A DNA stretch of 47,797 bases, from IMG/VR virus record IMGVR_UViG_3300029309_000009, positions 38,088 through 85,884 of that record. The stretch is one strand, 5' to 3'. The notes under the pieces are model-generated. The model worked only from the letters and a program-made list of their open reading frames with translations. It did no database searches and was not told where the DNA came from. Of the stretch, positions 6,270-15,471 are shown piece by piece. How positions within the stretch are numbered: position 1 is the stretch's first letter; every line of letters starts with the position of its first letter. Both the position numbers and the translations under genes were made by a program. The DNA comes from a virus.

Positions 6270-6602
6270 AATACAAATTTCGATTTATATGAAATCAGAA
6301 GCAGGTTTGGTAAAGAAACCGCAGAAGAAGTGGAAAGAATGATTTATCTTAGAGATAATGAAGATATATTGTTTGAATTGATTGATGACATAGAAAGAAA
6401 TAAAATTAATTTTGGTCTTAAAGCCGCCACTAAAAATGCAGTAAACAATCTTAATCCATCAAGTAAATATGATGGTGATATTTTCTTTTATAACTTAGAT
6501 TTAGACAAAAGAGAAAAATATGAAAGATTCAAGAAAAACCCGTCTGTTATTATTGATGATGAACTAAACGCTATGTTGTCAGGATTTGCAGGAGACCTTT
6601 AG
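6246..6602 (+). CDS. tagged protein MTWQDILKN, 118 aa
   Basis: The tag is identical through MTWQDILK to the previous gene, including codons, but the body (NTNFDLYEIRSRFGKETAEEV...) is different. It is acidic and helical with a polar C-terminal half. Its end is followed directly by AGGTGAAAAG, the ribosome binding site of the next tagged gene. Function unknown. Confidence 0.75.
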   Translation: MTWQDILKNTNFDLYEIRSRFGKETAEEVERMIYLRDNEDILFELIDDIERNKINFGLKAATKNAVNNLNPSSKYDGDIFFYNLDLDKREKYERFKKNPSVIIDDELNAMLSGFAGDL

Positions 6603-6612
6603 GTGAAAAGAA

Positions 6613-6975
6613 ATGACTTGGCAAACAGTTTTGAAGGTTTTGACTCCTAGAATGTTTTTAGAAAATATTCGTAGTGTTATCGGTGGAGAAATTAGCGGTT
6701 CAAGTAGCAGGGCAGGAGATAGGTTTTTTTTAGATTCTAATAAAGGTAAAATTACCCTCAGTAGAAAAGGCTCATCACCCTACAATATTAGGCATTCTGA
6801 TTTCAACATAAACACACATGACTTACAAAAAGTTCTAGATAGTGTTTTATCTAAATTAATTGGAGAAACTGAAAAGGTTGCAGGTGCGGTTACTACGGGA
6901 AGTCCGGCTCATTCCCATTTATTCCGCCCTACATTCGGAGGTGGAAAACGTGCCAAAGATGAAGAAGAAGACTAA
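6613..6975 (+). CDS. tagged protein MTWQTVLKV, 120 aa
   Basis: Tag MTWQTVLKV, then a region with Ser/Gly turns (GGEISGSSSRAG) and beta strands (KITLSRKGSS), then a helix (DLQKVLDSVLSKLIG), ending in a His/Gly/Lys tail (SPAHSHLFRPTFGGGKRAKDEEED). The C terminus overlaps the next gene's start by 26 bases. No family is recognised. Confidence 0.75.
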   Translation: MTWQTVLKVLTPRMFLENIRSVIGGEISGSSSRAGDRFFLDSNKGKITLSRKGSSPYNIRHSDFNINTHDLQKVLDSVLSKLIGETEKVAGAVTTGSPAHSHLFRPTFGGGKRAKDEEED

Positions 6976-7954
6976 GACTAAAAATGGCAACACTGCTAAA
7001 CAGGAGTTGAAATCTACTAATTTTTTCAAACAGTTTCAAGAGTGGAAAGAATTAGAAGGAGTGGGATTTCTTCTAAGACATGGAATACAATCCTCAAATA
7101 CTGACAAAAGAAGAAAAACCATGCCTTCTATATCGGGTTCTCCTAGAGGACATAGAGACCATCTGCCTAGACTTTTTGAAATTATGGACTTTGATGATTT
7201 CATAGGTGAAAAGGAAAAGGACTACATTAGGGCATATTTGAAATTCATTGATGCGGCTAAAGGAACAAAGGCAGACCCCGCTATGATTCCCTATACAGAT
7301 AAAATCTACAACAGAGCAGGAAAGTTTGTAGGAACTAGGAAAGTCTACGGCCATTGGAAAACTGCAAACTTTGTAAAATATAGTAAAAAATACAAGGGGA
7401 GTTCTCCTGTTCCCGCTTCTTGGTATAGTTATGACGAAAGCAAACCGGCTACACCTCCCCCTCATCAAGCAATATACTCCAAGTCTAGCCCAAAGGGATT
7501 GAAAAGTATTCTAGAGGATGCTTTAAAGGAATTAGAAGATGGTGCTAATGTTAATTTTGAAATAACTAGGGTTTCTAATCCTAAAGAATTGTATAATTTA
7601 TCTGAAGTGAGGGAATTTTTAGAAAGCCAATTGACTCCATCTTTTGTTAAAGAGGGCTTGATAAATGCGAAGGCTATCGCTTCTAATTTAGCAGGACAAA
7701 AATTTGATGTGTCCGGAGAAACTGAAGAAGCATTAGTTAGAAGATTGAGTGGTTTTTCTGAGGATGAAATTGCAGGAGATGTAGATTTCTTTACTGTTAA
7801 GGTTTCTCCCGCTACTGTTGAAAGGGCATATCTAGCCTCTAATAAAAAGAAGGTTGGTGGGTTTTTCCTGCATGGAAGGGTTCTAGACAAAAGACCTAGA
7901 AAAGATGGAGAGCCGGTTGCTAAGTCTTGGTTAGAACTTTTAAAAGATTTTTAG
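6950..7954 (+). CDS. 334-aa protein with a C-terminal version of the tag
   Basis: The GTG at 6950 is chosen because GGAGGTG lies 5 bases upstream; a longer in-frame reading from 6860 would overlap the previous gene by 116 bases. The protein starts with a basic stretch (MPKMKKKTKTKN), has no N-terminal Trp tag, and ends VAKSWLELLKDF, matching the tag (SWxxLLK) at the C terminus. The body includes a Tyr/Lys-rich region and a segment GQKFDVSGETEEALVRR. Function unknown. Confidence 0.7.
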   Translation: MPKMKKKTKTKNGNTAKQELKSTNFFKQFQEWKELEGVGFLLRHGIQSSNTDKRRKTMPSISGSPRGHRDHLPRLFEIMDFDDFIGEKEKDYIRAYLKFIDAAKGTKADPAMIPYTDKIYNRAGKFVGTRKVYGHWKTANFVKYSKKYKGSSPVPASWYSYDESKPATPPPHQAIYSKSSPKGLKSILEDALKELEDGANVNFEITRVSNPKELYNLSEVREFLESQLTPSFVKEGLINAKAIASNLAGQKFDVSGETEEALVRRLSGFSEDEIAGDVDFFTVKVSPATVERAYLASNKKKVGGFFLHGRVLDKRPRKDGEPVAKSWLELLKDF

Positions 7955-7963
7955 GTGAATAAT

Positions 7964-8116
7964 ATGAGTTGGAAAGATTCTATAAAAAAAGGAGTTGGAG
8001 ATAGAGAGGAGGCTGCTGGACTTCTCTCTCAAGTTATAGAAGATATTAGAGATGGAAAAGAAATACTAATACTTGCTAGACTTAAACAGATTTTAGATTA
8101 CTTGGAGGGTGAGTAA
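7964..8116 (+). CDS. tagged small protein MSWKDSIKK, 50 aa
   Basis: A short gene between two larger ones. The ATG at 7964 follows AGGTGAAT, and TAA is directly followed by the ATG at 8117. After the tag is a single helical body, EEAAGLLSQVIEDIRDGKE..., ending LKQILDYLEGE. Together with those at 4461, 9238 and 16083 it represents the minimal tag-plus-helices form. Confidence 0.7.
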   Translation: MSWKDSIKKGVGDREEAAGLLSQVIEDIRDGKEILILARLKQILDYLEGE

Positions 8117-8776
8117 ATGACAGTAACTCGCAAGCGTTGTAAGTTTTGCCAACATGAAAGGCGAAGTGAACTTGAAGAAGAACTATCTTCGATGAAAATT
8201 TCTTGTGATGACTTGGATAAGAGAGAAGGTTGGAGAAGCGGAACTGCTGCCCAACATCAAAGAAATCACATGGGAGATTATGAAAATAGTAGCAATCCTA
8301 AGTGTAAGTTTTGCACAGACCCATTAAGAAGCCACTACGAAAAAGCATTGAGTTCGGGAGAAGTCACTACTGAAGGAATAGCAGAAACTTTACAAATTTC
8401 TAAGGAACAGGTGCAACGCCATATGAAGCACCATTTGGCTCCCCTAGTGCAAAAATCTGCGGCTAGTATTATTGCTAAAAAAGAAATTAATGAAATTGAT
8501 ATGTTAAGTGTAAATGTTCAGAAGTTAGATTCAAAGGTAAATGAATTGTTTAATCAAGACGATTTGAGCCATAAAGAAATTGATGCGTTAGTAAAACTAG
8601 CAAGAGAAGTCCGTGAGAGTTTGAAATATATTATGGAGTTCAAGGGTAAGTTGGTTCACAGAAGACAGGATACAATCATAGTCCATCAAATGCAAATTGT
8701 TCAGAAGGTCTTGGCACAAAACCATCCCGAAGTTTGGCTTGATGTAAAGAAGCAAATGCAGGAGGAATTACAATGA
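8117..8776 (+). CDS. tandem zinc-finger/HTH protein, possible small terminase
   Basis: A 219-aa protein with two repeats of C-x2-C-x35-H-x3-H at exactly the same spacing (C8, C11, H47, H51 and C63, C66, H102, H106). Each begins CKFC. The second repeat contains a helix-turn-helix-like stretch (TEGIAETLQISKEQVQRH). A helical region from about 120 to 219 could mediate oligomerisation. DNA-binding head plus helical tail upstream of TerL fits a small terminase subunit, but the large gap to TerL and weak family resemblance leave this tentative; a transcription regulator is the alternative. Confidence 0.6.
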   Translation: MTVTRKRCKFCQHERRSELEEELSSMKISCDDLDKREGWRSGTAAQHQRNHMGDYENSSNPKCKFCTDPLRSHYEKALSSGEVTTEGIAETLQISKEQVQRHMKHHLAPLVQKSAASIIAKKEINEIDMLSVNVQKLDSKVNELFNQDDLSHKEIDALVKLAREVRESLKYIMEFKGKLVHRRQDTIIVHQMQIVQKVLAQNHPEVWLDVKKQMQEELQ

Positions 8777-9225
8777 GTTGGGAAAACTTACTGAAAAGGT
8801 GGGCGTATGGTGCCGATAATATTGTCGAATATTTACAATCCGTTAGGCGGCAAATAGATTTAGTTTTAGATTCTGATAGGGGATTTAATCAAAAAATAAA
8901 GGAAATGAAAGAAGAAATCAAAGCCATGACTAAGGAACGATTTGATAGAATGAAAAATAATAAGAAAACAAGTGTGCAATATAGACTTGCGAAGGAATAT
9001 TTTGAAGAAGGTAGTATGTTGTATGAAAGACTTGTAAATAAATTCGGCCACTATGCGGCAAGGAGGGCTAGAATCCCCAATGAGATAATTAGAGAGATGG
9101 CTCGACATGAACATGACATGGAAATATTAAGTTTATTTGGTTTAGAAGAACCAAAAAAATATACTGTTGATATGATGGAAGATTGGTATATGTCGGGACA
9201 TTATGATGAATATGAGGACGCATAA
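8773..9225 (+). CDS. tagged helical protein MSWENLLKR, 150 aa
   Basis: The start overlaps the previous stop (ATGA) and follows AGGAGGAATTAC. After MSWENLLKR the protein is long-helical and charged (residues 20-75), then has FGHYAARRARIP followed by acidic helices. It may be a packaged or scaffolding protein; no family is recognised. The identical ribosome binding site string ggaggaattacaatga recurs before the next gene. Confidence 0.75.
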   Translation: MSWENLLKRWAYGADNIVEYLQSVRRQIDLVLDSDRGFNQKIKEMKEEIKAMTKERFDRMKNNKKTSVQYRLAKEYFEEGSMLYERLVNKFGHYAARRARIPNEIIREMARHEHDMEILSLFGLEEPKKYTVDMMEDWYMSGHYDEYEDA

Positions 9226-9237
9226 GGAGGAATTACA

Positions 9238-9417
9238 ATGAATTGGGAAGGAATAATTAAATCAACAATGCCTAAAAGATTTAATGAAATTACAGATGCA
9301 CGTGGCATGTTAAAACTGATGGTAGAAGAAAACCCAAGATATAAGGGGGATTACCTGCTTGAAAAAATCCTAAAATATTTAGAAGATTATTTAGATAGAA
9401 CGGAGAAATTGCAATGA
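9238..9417 (+). CDS. tagged small protein MNWEGIIKS, 59 aa
   Basis: A short gene with the strong leader GGAGGAATTACA, copied from that of the previous gene. It encodes MNWEGIIKSTMPKRF..., then helices ending KILKYLEDYLDRTEKLQ. Its TGA overlaps the next ATG (ATGA at 9414). It resembles the other minimal tagged proteins. Confidence 0.7.
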   Translation: MNWEGIIKSTMPKRFNEITDARGMLKLMVEENPRYKGDYLLEKILKYLEDYLDRTEKLQ

Positions 9418-9716
9418 GTTGGTCTAATTTGTTAAAAAGAATCCGTAGAGAGCAAAGAAAACGCTTTCAAGTCACCGATTATGACTCAGAATTAAACAAG
9501 AAAATAGGAGAAATGAGTAAAAAAATGAAAGAAATAGAGTCTGAACTATTTTCTCTAAGCGAAAAAAAGAAAAACGCCACAACTTTTCAAGAAAGTCAAG
9601 AAATTTCTAAAAAAATAGAAGAAACTGCCAAAAAATTGAAAGAAATTAGGAAAAAAATGGGTAAAATAGAGGCGACTAGAATAATTAGGCGTAGAGGAAG
9701 TAGAGATTTTAGGTGA
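9414..9716 (+). CDS. tagged coiled-coil protein MSWSNLLKR, 100 aa
   Basis: Tag MSWSNLLKRIRRE, then a nearly continuous Lys/Glu-rich heptad coiled coil from about residue 25 to 90 (GEMSKKMKEIESELFSLSEK...), ending in a basic RRRGSRDFR. It is probably an elongated dimer. Its neighbours are tagged on both sides. Confidence 0.75.
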   Translation: MSWSNLLKRIRREQRKRFQVTDYDSELNKKIGEMSKKMKEIESELFSLSEKKKNATTFQESQEISKKIEETAKKLKEIRKKMGKIEATRIIRRRGSRDFR

Positions 9717-9721
9717 TTTGA

Positions 9722-11728
9722 GTGTGGAATCTGCTTTTGAAAAGAACTACTCCTCTTGATATTCTAAGAGGAGGGTTAAGTCCATATTTAGATGATGCAG
9801 ATTGGGAAAGAAGGCTGGAAGAAATTGATAATTATCGTGATTCTGAGAGTCGTAGCCAAAAAAAGAGAGATTTCAACAAATTGATTGAAGAACTTGGCAA
9901 ATATTCAAAGAATAAAGACGGATTTATTAGAGAATTTAAGGAAAATTTTAGAGAAGGCATGGATATTTCTATATTTAGGGCAAAAATGGACTTAGCCTTG
10001 CAAAGATATGGAACAAAAAAGCGTCAGACCTCTGTTTCTCCTAGAGCAAAACTACTTTCTCTTGCTAGAGAAATAGAGGAGTCTATGGATAGTTCTAAAA
10101 TGAATGAATTTATGTCTTTAGCGGAAAAACATCCAAAAATAATAATAGAAAGTGAAACTTTAAGGCAATTAAAAAAGCAATTGGAAAAATTATCCAAAGG
10201 AAGCATGCTTTATTTTAAAACAGAGACTCCACCTGCCGAAGTTTTAGACGCTTTTCTTAAATTAATGGGTGGCGAAGTAATAAATTACGGAAAAACAGAT
10301 AGTGGAGAAACAATACAAACTATACTCTATCCTAATCTTTCTGTTGGCGAATGGATGAAAAGATGGAATGCTTCATTTGAAGAATTAAAACAAAATATAA
10401 GTCAAAATCCCGAAAGAGTCAAAACATTAAAGCCACTTTTAGAGGAAATAAAAGACAGTCGCCCGATTATACTTCAGGCAGGAATAAAAGAAGATGTTCC
10501 GCTAGATTCTGTTAAATTTTATTCTGTGGAAGGCTTTACCGACCAATCAATGAGAGAATTTCTTGAAATTATAAACAAAACTGGTGGAGGCGTTGATAAA
10601 TTTATTCCTTCCGGAGTTTCTTTAGAGTTAGAAGGGATTAATGTTAAAGGCTCTAGTATAAAAGAATTAATTTCTCCGTCTAAACAAGGAGGAACTATTA
10701 GAACTAATCCGTATTTGTCTCTACTATTAGAAGCGATAGGGGAAAGTGATTGGTTTTCTACGTTATTGAGCAGAACTAAACAATCTAAAATAATAAACAA
10801 GGGTAGGTTAATTGCGCTAATAAATATGGATGCCGAAAGAACTTTTAACGAAAGTCTAAGCACTAGTCCTATCTTTGGATTAGAAGTCAATGAGGATGAA
10901 GCACCGGAAGAATTAGATAAATACAAGCGATGGTTTCGTAGTCAGATAGACATTGCCTCTACTAGTAATTTACTACAAGAAGAAATAACTCCTACTATAT
11001 CTTCTAAAGTCAAAACTATATTAGATGATGCCATAGAAAAATTTGGTCTTGAAAGGTTCTTAGTTAGGCCAAATTTGCATAAAGTAAGCAGTATTGATTT
11101 TGAACCCGTAACAATAAAAGGAATATCTAGATTTAAATTAGTTGATGGAGAAAAAGAATTGACTTCTAAACAAATAGAAGCCTTATCAAACAAAATTACG
11201 CAGGAACTTCAAAAGGAAGTTAGTTCAGCGCAAAGAGATACTTCAGAAGAACTTCCGACAGGCTTCATAGCCTCTCTTGCTTCCGATAGTGCGCTTTTAC
11301 AGTCTATTAAATCAGAAACAGCCGTCAATAGACTATTAGCAGCAGGTTCATTTCAACAACTAATGAGTTCTTATCCTTTGATTAAAACTAGTAAAAAATC
11401 GGCAAAGATAACTACTCTTTCTGCTTTATCTCCGGAGAATCTGATTATATTCTTTGTTAAGTTAGATGATTTGACAGGCTTCTCAACACAATCTAATTCT
11501 GTTCTAGAGTATTATGAAAGAATAGATGCGTCTAAAGATTTTAAAGAGAGAAAAAGGATAATCTCACAATTAGAAAAATCTATTGAAGAAAAAATAATAT
11601 CTTTTAGAAATGCTTTGCAAGTATTTTTTGAAGAAAATTTGAGGAAGTTGATTTCACAAAGAAGACTTCCGAAGAAGTTATTAGATAAACTCATTGACAA
11701 GGGAATAGTTACGGAGGTTAGTGTATGA
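9722..11728 (+). CDS. large tagged protein MWNLLLKR, 668 aa
   Basis: GTG start at 9722, which begins the tag MWNLLLKRTTPLD. It is the largest tagged protein and is mostly helical and charged. No enzyme motif is visible: no Walker box, no DEDD or polymerase signature. It is directly coupled (4-base overlap) to the equally large 11725 gene, so the two may form one complex. Size and position upstream of TerL would fit an internal core or ejection protein, which is inference only. Confidence 0.7.
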   Translation: MWNLLLKRTTPLDILRGGLSPYLDDADWERRLEEIDNYRDSESRSQKKRDFNKLIEELGKYSKNKDGFIREFKENFREGMDISIFRAKMDLALQRYGTKKRQTSVSPRAKLLSLAREIEESMDSSKMNEFMSLAEKHPKIIIESETLRQLKKQLEKLSKGSMLYFKTETPPAEVLDAFLKLMGGEVINYGKTDSGETIQTILYPNLSVGEWMKRWNASFEELKQNISQNPERVKTLKPLLEEIKDSRPIILQAGIKEDVPLDSVKFYSVEGFTDQSMREFLEIINKTGGGVDKFIPSGVSLELEGINVKGSSIKELISPSKQGGTIRTNPYLSLLLEAIGESDWFSTLLSRTKQSKIINKGRLIALINMDAERTFNESLSTSPIFGLEVNEDEAPEELDKYKRWFRSQIDIASTSNLLQEEITPTISSKVKTILDDAIEKFGLERFLVRPNLHKVSSIDFEPVTIKGISRFKLVDGEKELTSKQIEALSNKITQELQKEVSSAQRDTSEELPTGFIASLASDSALLQSIKSETAVNRLLAAGSFQQLMSSYPLIKTSKKSAKITTLSALSPENLIIFFVKLDDLTGFSTQSNSVLEYYERIDASKDFKERKRIISQLEKSIEEKIISFRNALQVFFEENLRKLISQRRLPKKLLDKLIDKGIVTEVSV

Positions 11729-14085
11729 ATTTGGAACAGTTAGCCCAAGAACTTTCTTCTCTTGGTAGGAAAGAAAAAGAAGAAAGAAAGGAAGAAATTT
11801 ATGAAGAAATGCAGCAAGTCTTTGGAGATGAAGCAGATGCAAAGTTTGATGAGTTAGAGTCTTTAGAAACAGGCAAATACAATTACACTGAAAGGTTCCA
11901 AGACGCACTAAAAGGTATTAAGATAAAAACTAAAGGTAATCAAGCAATAACTTTAAATCAAGCCATTAAATCTAAACTGCCTAAAACTATACGTATTTCT
12001 TCTAGCACTAATAACCCCGATGTGGATATACCCTTACTAGAAAAAAAATTAGAAGAAGTGTTAAAGGGAACTAAAGCAACTATAAGTGAGGGGATGCAAC
12101 CATCTAGAAATCTAATAATTTCTAATATTGAAGTATTGTTGAAGGCGATTGATGACCTCAAAGCATACGCAATAACAGGAAGAAGGAGAGCAAAAGGAAT
12201 AAAAATTGACAGTTTCTTAGGGGGTCTTCCTCTTGGGCCTGTGGAAAATAGAGATGTAGTGTATAAGTTTTGGGAAGATGTTTCTAAAAAATATGACGAT
12301 GTAGAAAAGACACTAAAAGGAGTATTGGATTCTTTACAGAAATCAGTTTCTAAATATAATATAACGGTATTCGGAGAAAGCCTATTTCCAAATATGCCAC
12401 AATTCAGAAAAAAATTAAAATCACTACAAAAATTTGAAAATGTAGATTTGAGTTACGTTAGAGAATTTCAACCAATTAGCATACAAGTAGAAGAACCATT
12501 AGGACAGGCATTAGGGTATATTGGAACTTTAGAAGTTATTTACAACTTACACAAAGAAATGTTAGAGCAAGAAAAAAGAGAAACGGGAGAAATTGCAGGA
12601 GATGTAAATTCTCAAATGCAGATGGAATTAAGAACTAAATCTAAAAATAATTATGGCGACCAATTTTCTATGATAGACCCTACATTAACTAATTCTTCGG
12701 AAGATGACGAACTACTAAATCAAATAAGAAGTCTATCTGAAGATTTAGACCCTTTGCTTGTTTATTATTTCAATTCTCCAAAATCAAATCTTTCTAAGAA
12801 CATAATTGTATTGACTAGAGAGGGCAAAGAAGAAATCAAACAATATATTGAAGAAGCAGCAGAAAATATGTATCCTCAATATTCTGACTTAGAGATAATC
12901 ATATCACCTAAAATAAAGAAAGACATTGAAACCTTTTCCAATACTCTAATTTCTGAAAGAGGAAAATTTTTCTTACCTTATACGCTAAAAGAATTATTAG
13001 CGGGTGCTGAAGTCGAAGGAGAAAATAACATTGGGGATATTTTAGAATTTTTAAATGTCATAGGAGATATTCTTTTTGAAATACCTCCAAGAATACCTAT
13101 AAAATCTGTAAGAGGTAAAATGGGTGTAGAGGAAGATTTGGGACTACCTCAGACCGCTACTATGGTAGCGGGATACAAGGGAACCCCTGTTAAGTCAGAA
13201 GACATTAAAGAATTTAGAGAAGAACTTACAAAATTAGTTAAGGCGATTGATGATTATTATATATCTCCTAGTTATAGTGGAAAATTACCAATAGCAGAAA
13301 TAGACTTTACTAAAAAGAGCGGTGCAATAAAAATTACTGCTGGCGCAGTTAATTTAGGGGTTCAAAGCCTAGACGGAACAGCGTATAAAACCATAATAAA
13401 TAATAGATTTAATGTAAAAAAGAAAGACATTGATGATGTAAAGGATTTTTTGCAAACCGTTATTTCCGGAACAGGAGAGTTAGATGAAAAATTGACTCAG
13501 AAAGGAGAGGATGCCTCTACTGCTTTGACAAACATATTTGGATTAAAAGGAACTCCATTTGAAGAAGTTAATGATAATCATATGTCTGCTATAATTAATG
13601 CTCTATACTCCGAAATGGGAGAGGATTTAGGAGAGAGAAAATTTAGAGGAAAACTGATTTCTAACAGGGCAGACCGTTATGAGAACTCTTATGATAAAGG
13701 AGAGCCGCAACCATTATTTGTTTTACCGGCATTTTTAATGAGACATAAAGGGTTGATAGAAAGAAGCGGAATGAAAAATTCTGTTGGTGAATTAAAAGAT
13801 TTGCTTCGTAGGGCAGAATCCTTGCCTGTAATTTTGAAATCTTTACTAAAAGCCCACGATATTGTTAGAGAACTAAAGGGGTTGAGACCTGTATATGGGT
13901 TTAGACCATTGACCTTGAACCACTCCGAAGAAGTCATAACAAAAATGTATGGAGAATTTGGCGTAGATTTATCCTATTCTGAAATAGATAAAATAGTGAC
14001 AGAAGTAGATTCTTTCTCTAGTATAGCCAAGTCTTTAGGAATATCAGAAGAAATTGTATATCAAGTAAAAGCGCAGTTTAGGTGA
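11725..14085 (+). CDS. large hypothetical protein, 786 aa
   Basis: Starts MNLEQLAQELSS, where Leu stands in the Trp position, so it may carry a degenerate tag. It opens with an acidic helix (KEKEERKEEIYEEM), is charged and helical throughout, and ends in an HTH-like segment (SSIAKSLGISEEIVYQVKAQFR begins with a repressor-like helix-turn-helix pattern). Overlap with the preceding 668-aa gene implies stoichiometric expression. No known domain is recognised. Confidence 0.7.
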   Translation: MNLEQLAQELSSLGRKEKEERKEEIYEEMQQVFGDEADAKFDELESLETGKYNYTERFQDALKGIKIKTKGNQAITLNQAIKSKLPKTIRISSSTNNPDVDIPLLEKKLEEVLKGTKATISEGMQPSRNLIISNIEVLLKAIDDLKAYAITGRRRAKGIKIDSFLGGLPLGPVENRDVVYKFWEDVSKKYDDVEKTLKGVLDSLQKSVSKYNITVFGESLFPNMPQFRKKLKSLQKFENVDLSYVREFQPISIQVEEPLGQALGYIGTLEVIYNLHKEMLEQEKRETGEIAGDVNSQMQMELRTKSKNNYGDQFSMIDPTLTNSSEDDELLNQIRSLSEDLDPLLVYYFNSPKSNLSKNIIVLTREGKEEIKQYIEEAAENMYPQYSDLEIIISPKIKKDIETFSNTLISERGKFFLPYTLKELLAGAEVEGENNIGDILEFLNVIGDILFEIPPRIPIKSVRGKMGVEEDLGLPQTATMVAGYKGTPVKSEDIKEFREELTKLVKAIDDYYISPSYSGKLPIAEIDFTKKSGAIKITAGAVNLGVQSLDGTAYKTIINNRFNVKKKDIDDVKDFLQTVISGTGELDEKLTQKGEDASTALTNIFGLKGTPFEEVNDNHMSAIINALYSEMGEDLGERKFRGKLISNRADRYENSYDKGEPQPLFVLPAFLMRHKGLIERSGMKNSVGELKDLLRRAESLPVILKSLLKAHDIVRELKGLRPVYGFRPLTLNHSEEVITKMYGEFGVDLSYSEIDKIVTEVDSFSSIAKSLGISEEIVYQVKAQFR

Positions 14086-14089
14086 AAAT

Positions 14090-14299
14090 ATGTGGCAAGA
14101 AATTTTGAAAAAGAAAAAGAAAAAGAAGAAGTATAAAGCCCCTGCCGGAGTTTATACTAAACCGAAACTAAGAGAAAGAATACATGCTACTTTGCTTAAT
14201 CAAAATACTCATGGAACAGCAAAGGGGAAGTGGTCTGGTCGTAAGTCGCAGGAATTGAATAGAAGGTATCAAGAGGCAGGTGGCGGTTTTGTCAATTAA
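14090..14299 (+). CDS. tagged basic phage protein MWQEILKK, 69 aa
   Basis: The tag runs into eight consecutive lysines. The body then has KLRERI, GKWSGRKSQELNRRYQEAGG, a pattern familiar from many tailed phages (K-x-R-E-x-[IL]...G-x-W-[ST]-x-R-K-x-Q-x-L...Y-x-x-A-G-G-G), where function is unknown. Here a conserved phage family has acquired the local N-terminal tag. It is likely DNA- or RNA-binding from charge. Confidence 0.8.
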   Translation: MWQEILKKKKKKKKYKAPAGVYTKPKLRERIHATLLNQNTHGTAKGKWSGRKSQELNRRYQEAGGGFVN

Positions 14300-14582
14300 G
14301 TGGGTTTCTATTTTAAAGAGAAAAAAATTAACTGATGCTCAAAAGGACATGGTTGAATGGAGTAAAGAAGATTGGGTTGATATGGCTAATCCCAAAGGAA
14401 AGAAAAAGAAAGGAACTTACAAAAGAGGAAGATATGCTCCTAAAGCAGTAGCCCAAAGTCTTACTCCACAACAAAGAGCGGCTGAAAATAGAAAGAAAAG
14501 AGAAGGCCGCAAAAAAGGAAAACAACATGTTCCTAGAACAAAAGCAGGAAAAAAAGTTTATCGCAGAGTGGAAGGTAGATGA
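14289..14582 (+). CDS. tagged basic protein MSIKWVSILKR, 97 aa
   Basis: A TTG start at 14289 overlaps the previous stop and gives MSIKWVSILKRKK, a tag with two extra residues. The body has WSKEDWVDMANPKGKKKK, RGRYAPKAV, then SLTPQQRAAENRKKREGRKKGKQ. This resembles, from memory, small basic phage and giant-virus proteins of unknown function (WVD...PK...S-P-x-x-R...A-x-x-R-K). Very high Lys/Arg content suggests DNA association. Confidence 0.7.
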   Translation: MSIKWVSILKRKKLTDAQKDMVEWSKEDWVDMANPKGKKKKGTYKRGRYAPKAVAQSLTPQQRAAENRKKREGRKKGKQHVPRTKAGKKVYRRVEGR

Positions 14583-15010
14583 ATTGGAAAGAAATCCTAA
14601 AGAAAGATATGTCCTATTGTGTTTGTAGTGGGCCAAATAAAACTAAGGGATTTACTTGTAAAGCACACTGTCGTAGTAAAGAAATGAAAAAGGCTGACCC
14701 GAAAAAAGGAACGGGTAAAAAGCCAAAAGGTTCTACAAGAAGACTATATACAGATGAAAACCCAAAAGATACTGTTCCTGTAAAATTTAAAACAAGAAAA
14801 GATGTTCAAGAAACATTTAGCAGTAGTGCGTTTAAATCTAAATCCCATAAAAGGCAATCACAAATAATTAACTTAGTTGAGCAAAGATTACGAGCCGCAG
14901 TAAAAAATGCTAAAGACCCTAAAACAAAAAAAAGGTTAAAAGCGGCACATACTTACGCCAAACAAAGAAAGGAAGCGAGTAAGCAAAAAACAAAGAGGAT
15001 GAGAACATGA
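14579..15010 (+). CDS. tagged basic Cys-rich protein MNWKEILKK, 143 aa
   Basis: Tag MNWKEILKKD, then a Cys cluster CVCSG...CKAHC that could bind zinc (residues about 14-32), then a basic body with LYTDENPKDTVPVKF, a string I recall from other marine viral proteins, and a Lys/Arg-rich helical end. The start overlaps the previous stop. It is likely nucleic-acid-associated. Confidence 0.75.
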   Translation: MNWKEILKKDMSYCVCSGPNKTKGFTCKAHCRSKEMKKADPKKGTGKKPKGSTRRLYTDENPKDTVPVKFKTRKDVQETFSSSAFKSKSHKRQSQIINLVEQRLRAAVKNAKDPKTKKRLKAAHTYAKQRKEASKQKTKRMRT

Positions 15011-15447
15011 AATGGAAAACAGTTTTGAAAATGCACTGCGGAACTAACAGAGAAAAAATTGATACCGAGCGAGAAGAATTTGAAAAATTAACAGGAAACC
15101 AAAACAGAATTGATGCCAATAAAGACGGTAAAATTAGCGGTGAAGATTTTAGGATGCTCAGAGATAAAGTTAGCAAGAGAGAATTAAAAGATGGAGATAC
15201 CGTAGTTACTCATGAAGAATGTAAAGAGGCTGAAGAAAAAATTCTAGCCATTAATAAAAAAGAAGGCGGTGCTTGCTCTTTTGAAAAGAATATTCTCAAG
15301 GAATTAGGAAAGGAATATGGTGAGAAAAAACTTGAAATGGTAGTCGAAGATATGATAGAAAGGGGAACTATAAAGCGTCACAAGTATGGGGATTTATATA
15401 CAGATGAGGAAGAAGGAGATGAAGATGAAGATGAAGATGAAGAATAG
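15007..15447 (+). CDS. tagged EF-hand protein MKWKTVLKM, 146 aa
   Basis: Tag MKWKTVLKM, then an EF-hand-like calcium loop at residues 36-47 (DANKDGKISGED: acidic or Asn ligands at positions 1, 3, 5, 9-region and 12, with Gly at 6), a helical segment resembling a winged helix (residues 85-125, FEKNILKELGKEYG, then VVEDMIERGTIKRHKYGDLY), and an acidic tail of alternating Asp and Glu. A calcium-responsive or structural role in the virion is possible. The start overlaps the preceding stop. Confidence 0.75.
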   Translation: MKWKTVLKMHCGTNREKIDTEREEFEKLTGNQNRIDANKDGKISGEDFRMLRDKVSKRELKDGDTVVTHEECKEAEEKILAINKKEGGACSFEKNILKELGKEYGEKKLEMVVEDMIERGTIKRHKYGDLYTDEEEGDEDEDEDEE

Positions 15448-15471
15448 TAGAGCAAGAGGGGCGTTTACTGC

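Noticed and set aside
9700-14090. Polymerase or helicase in the two large proteins at 9722 and 11725
   Set aside because: No Walker A/B, polymerase acidic motifs or primase signatures could be found in either.
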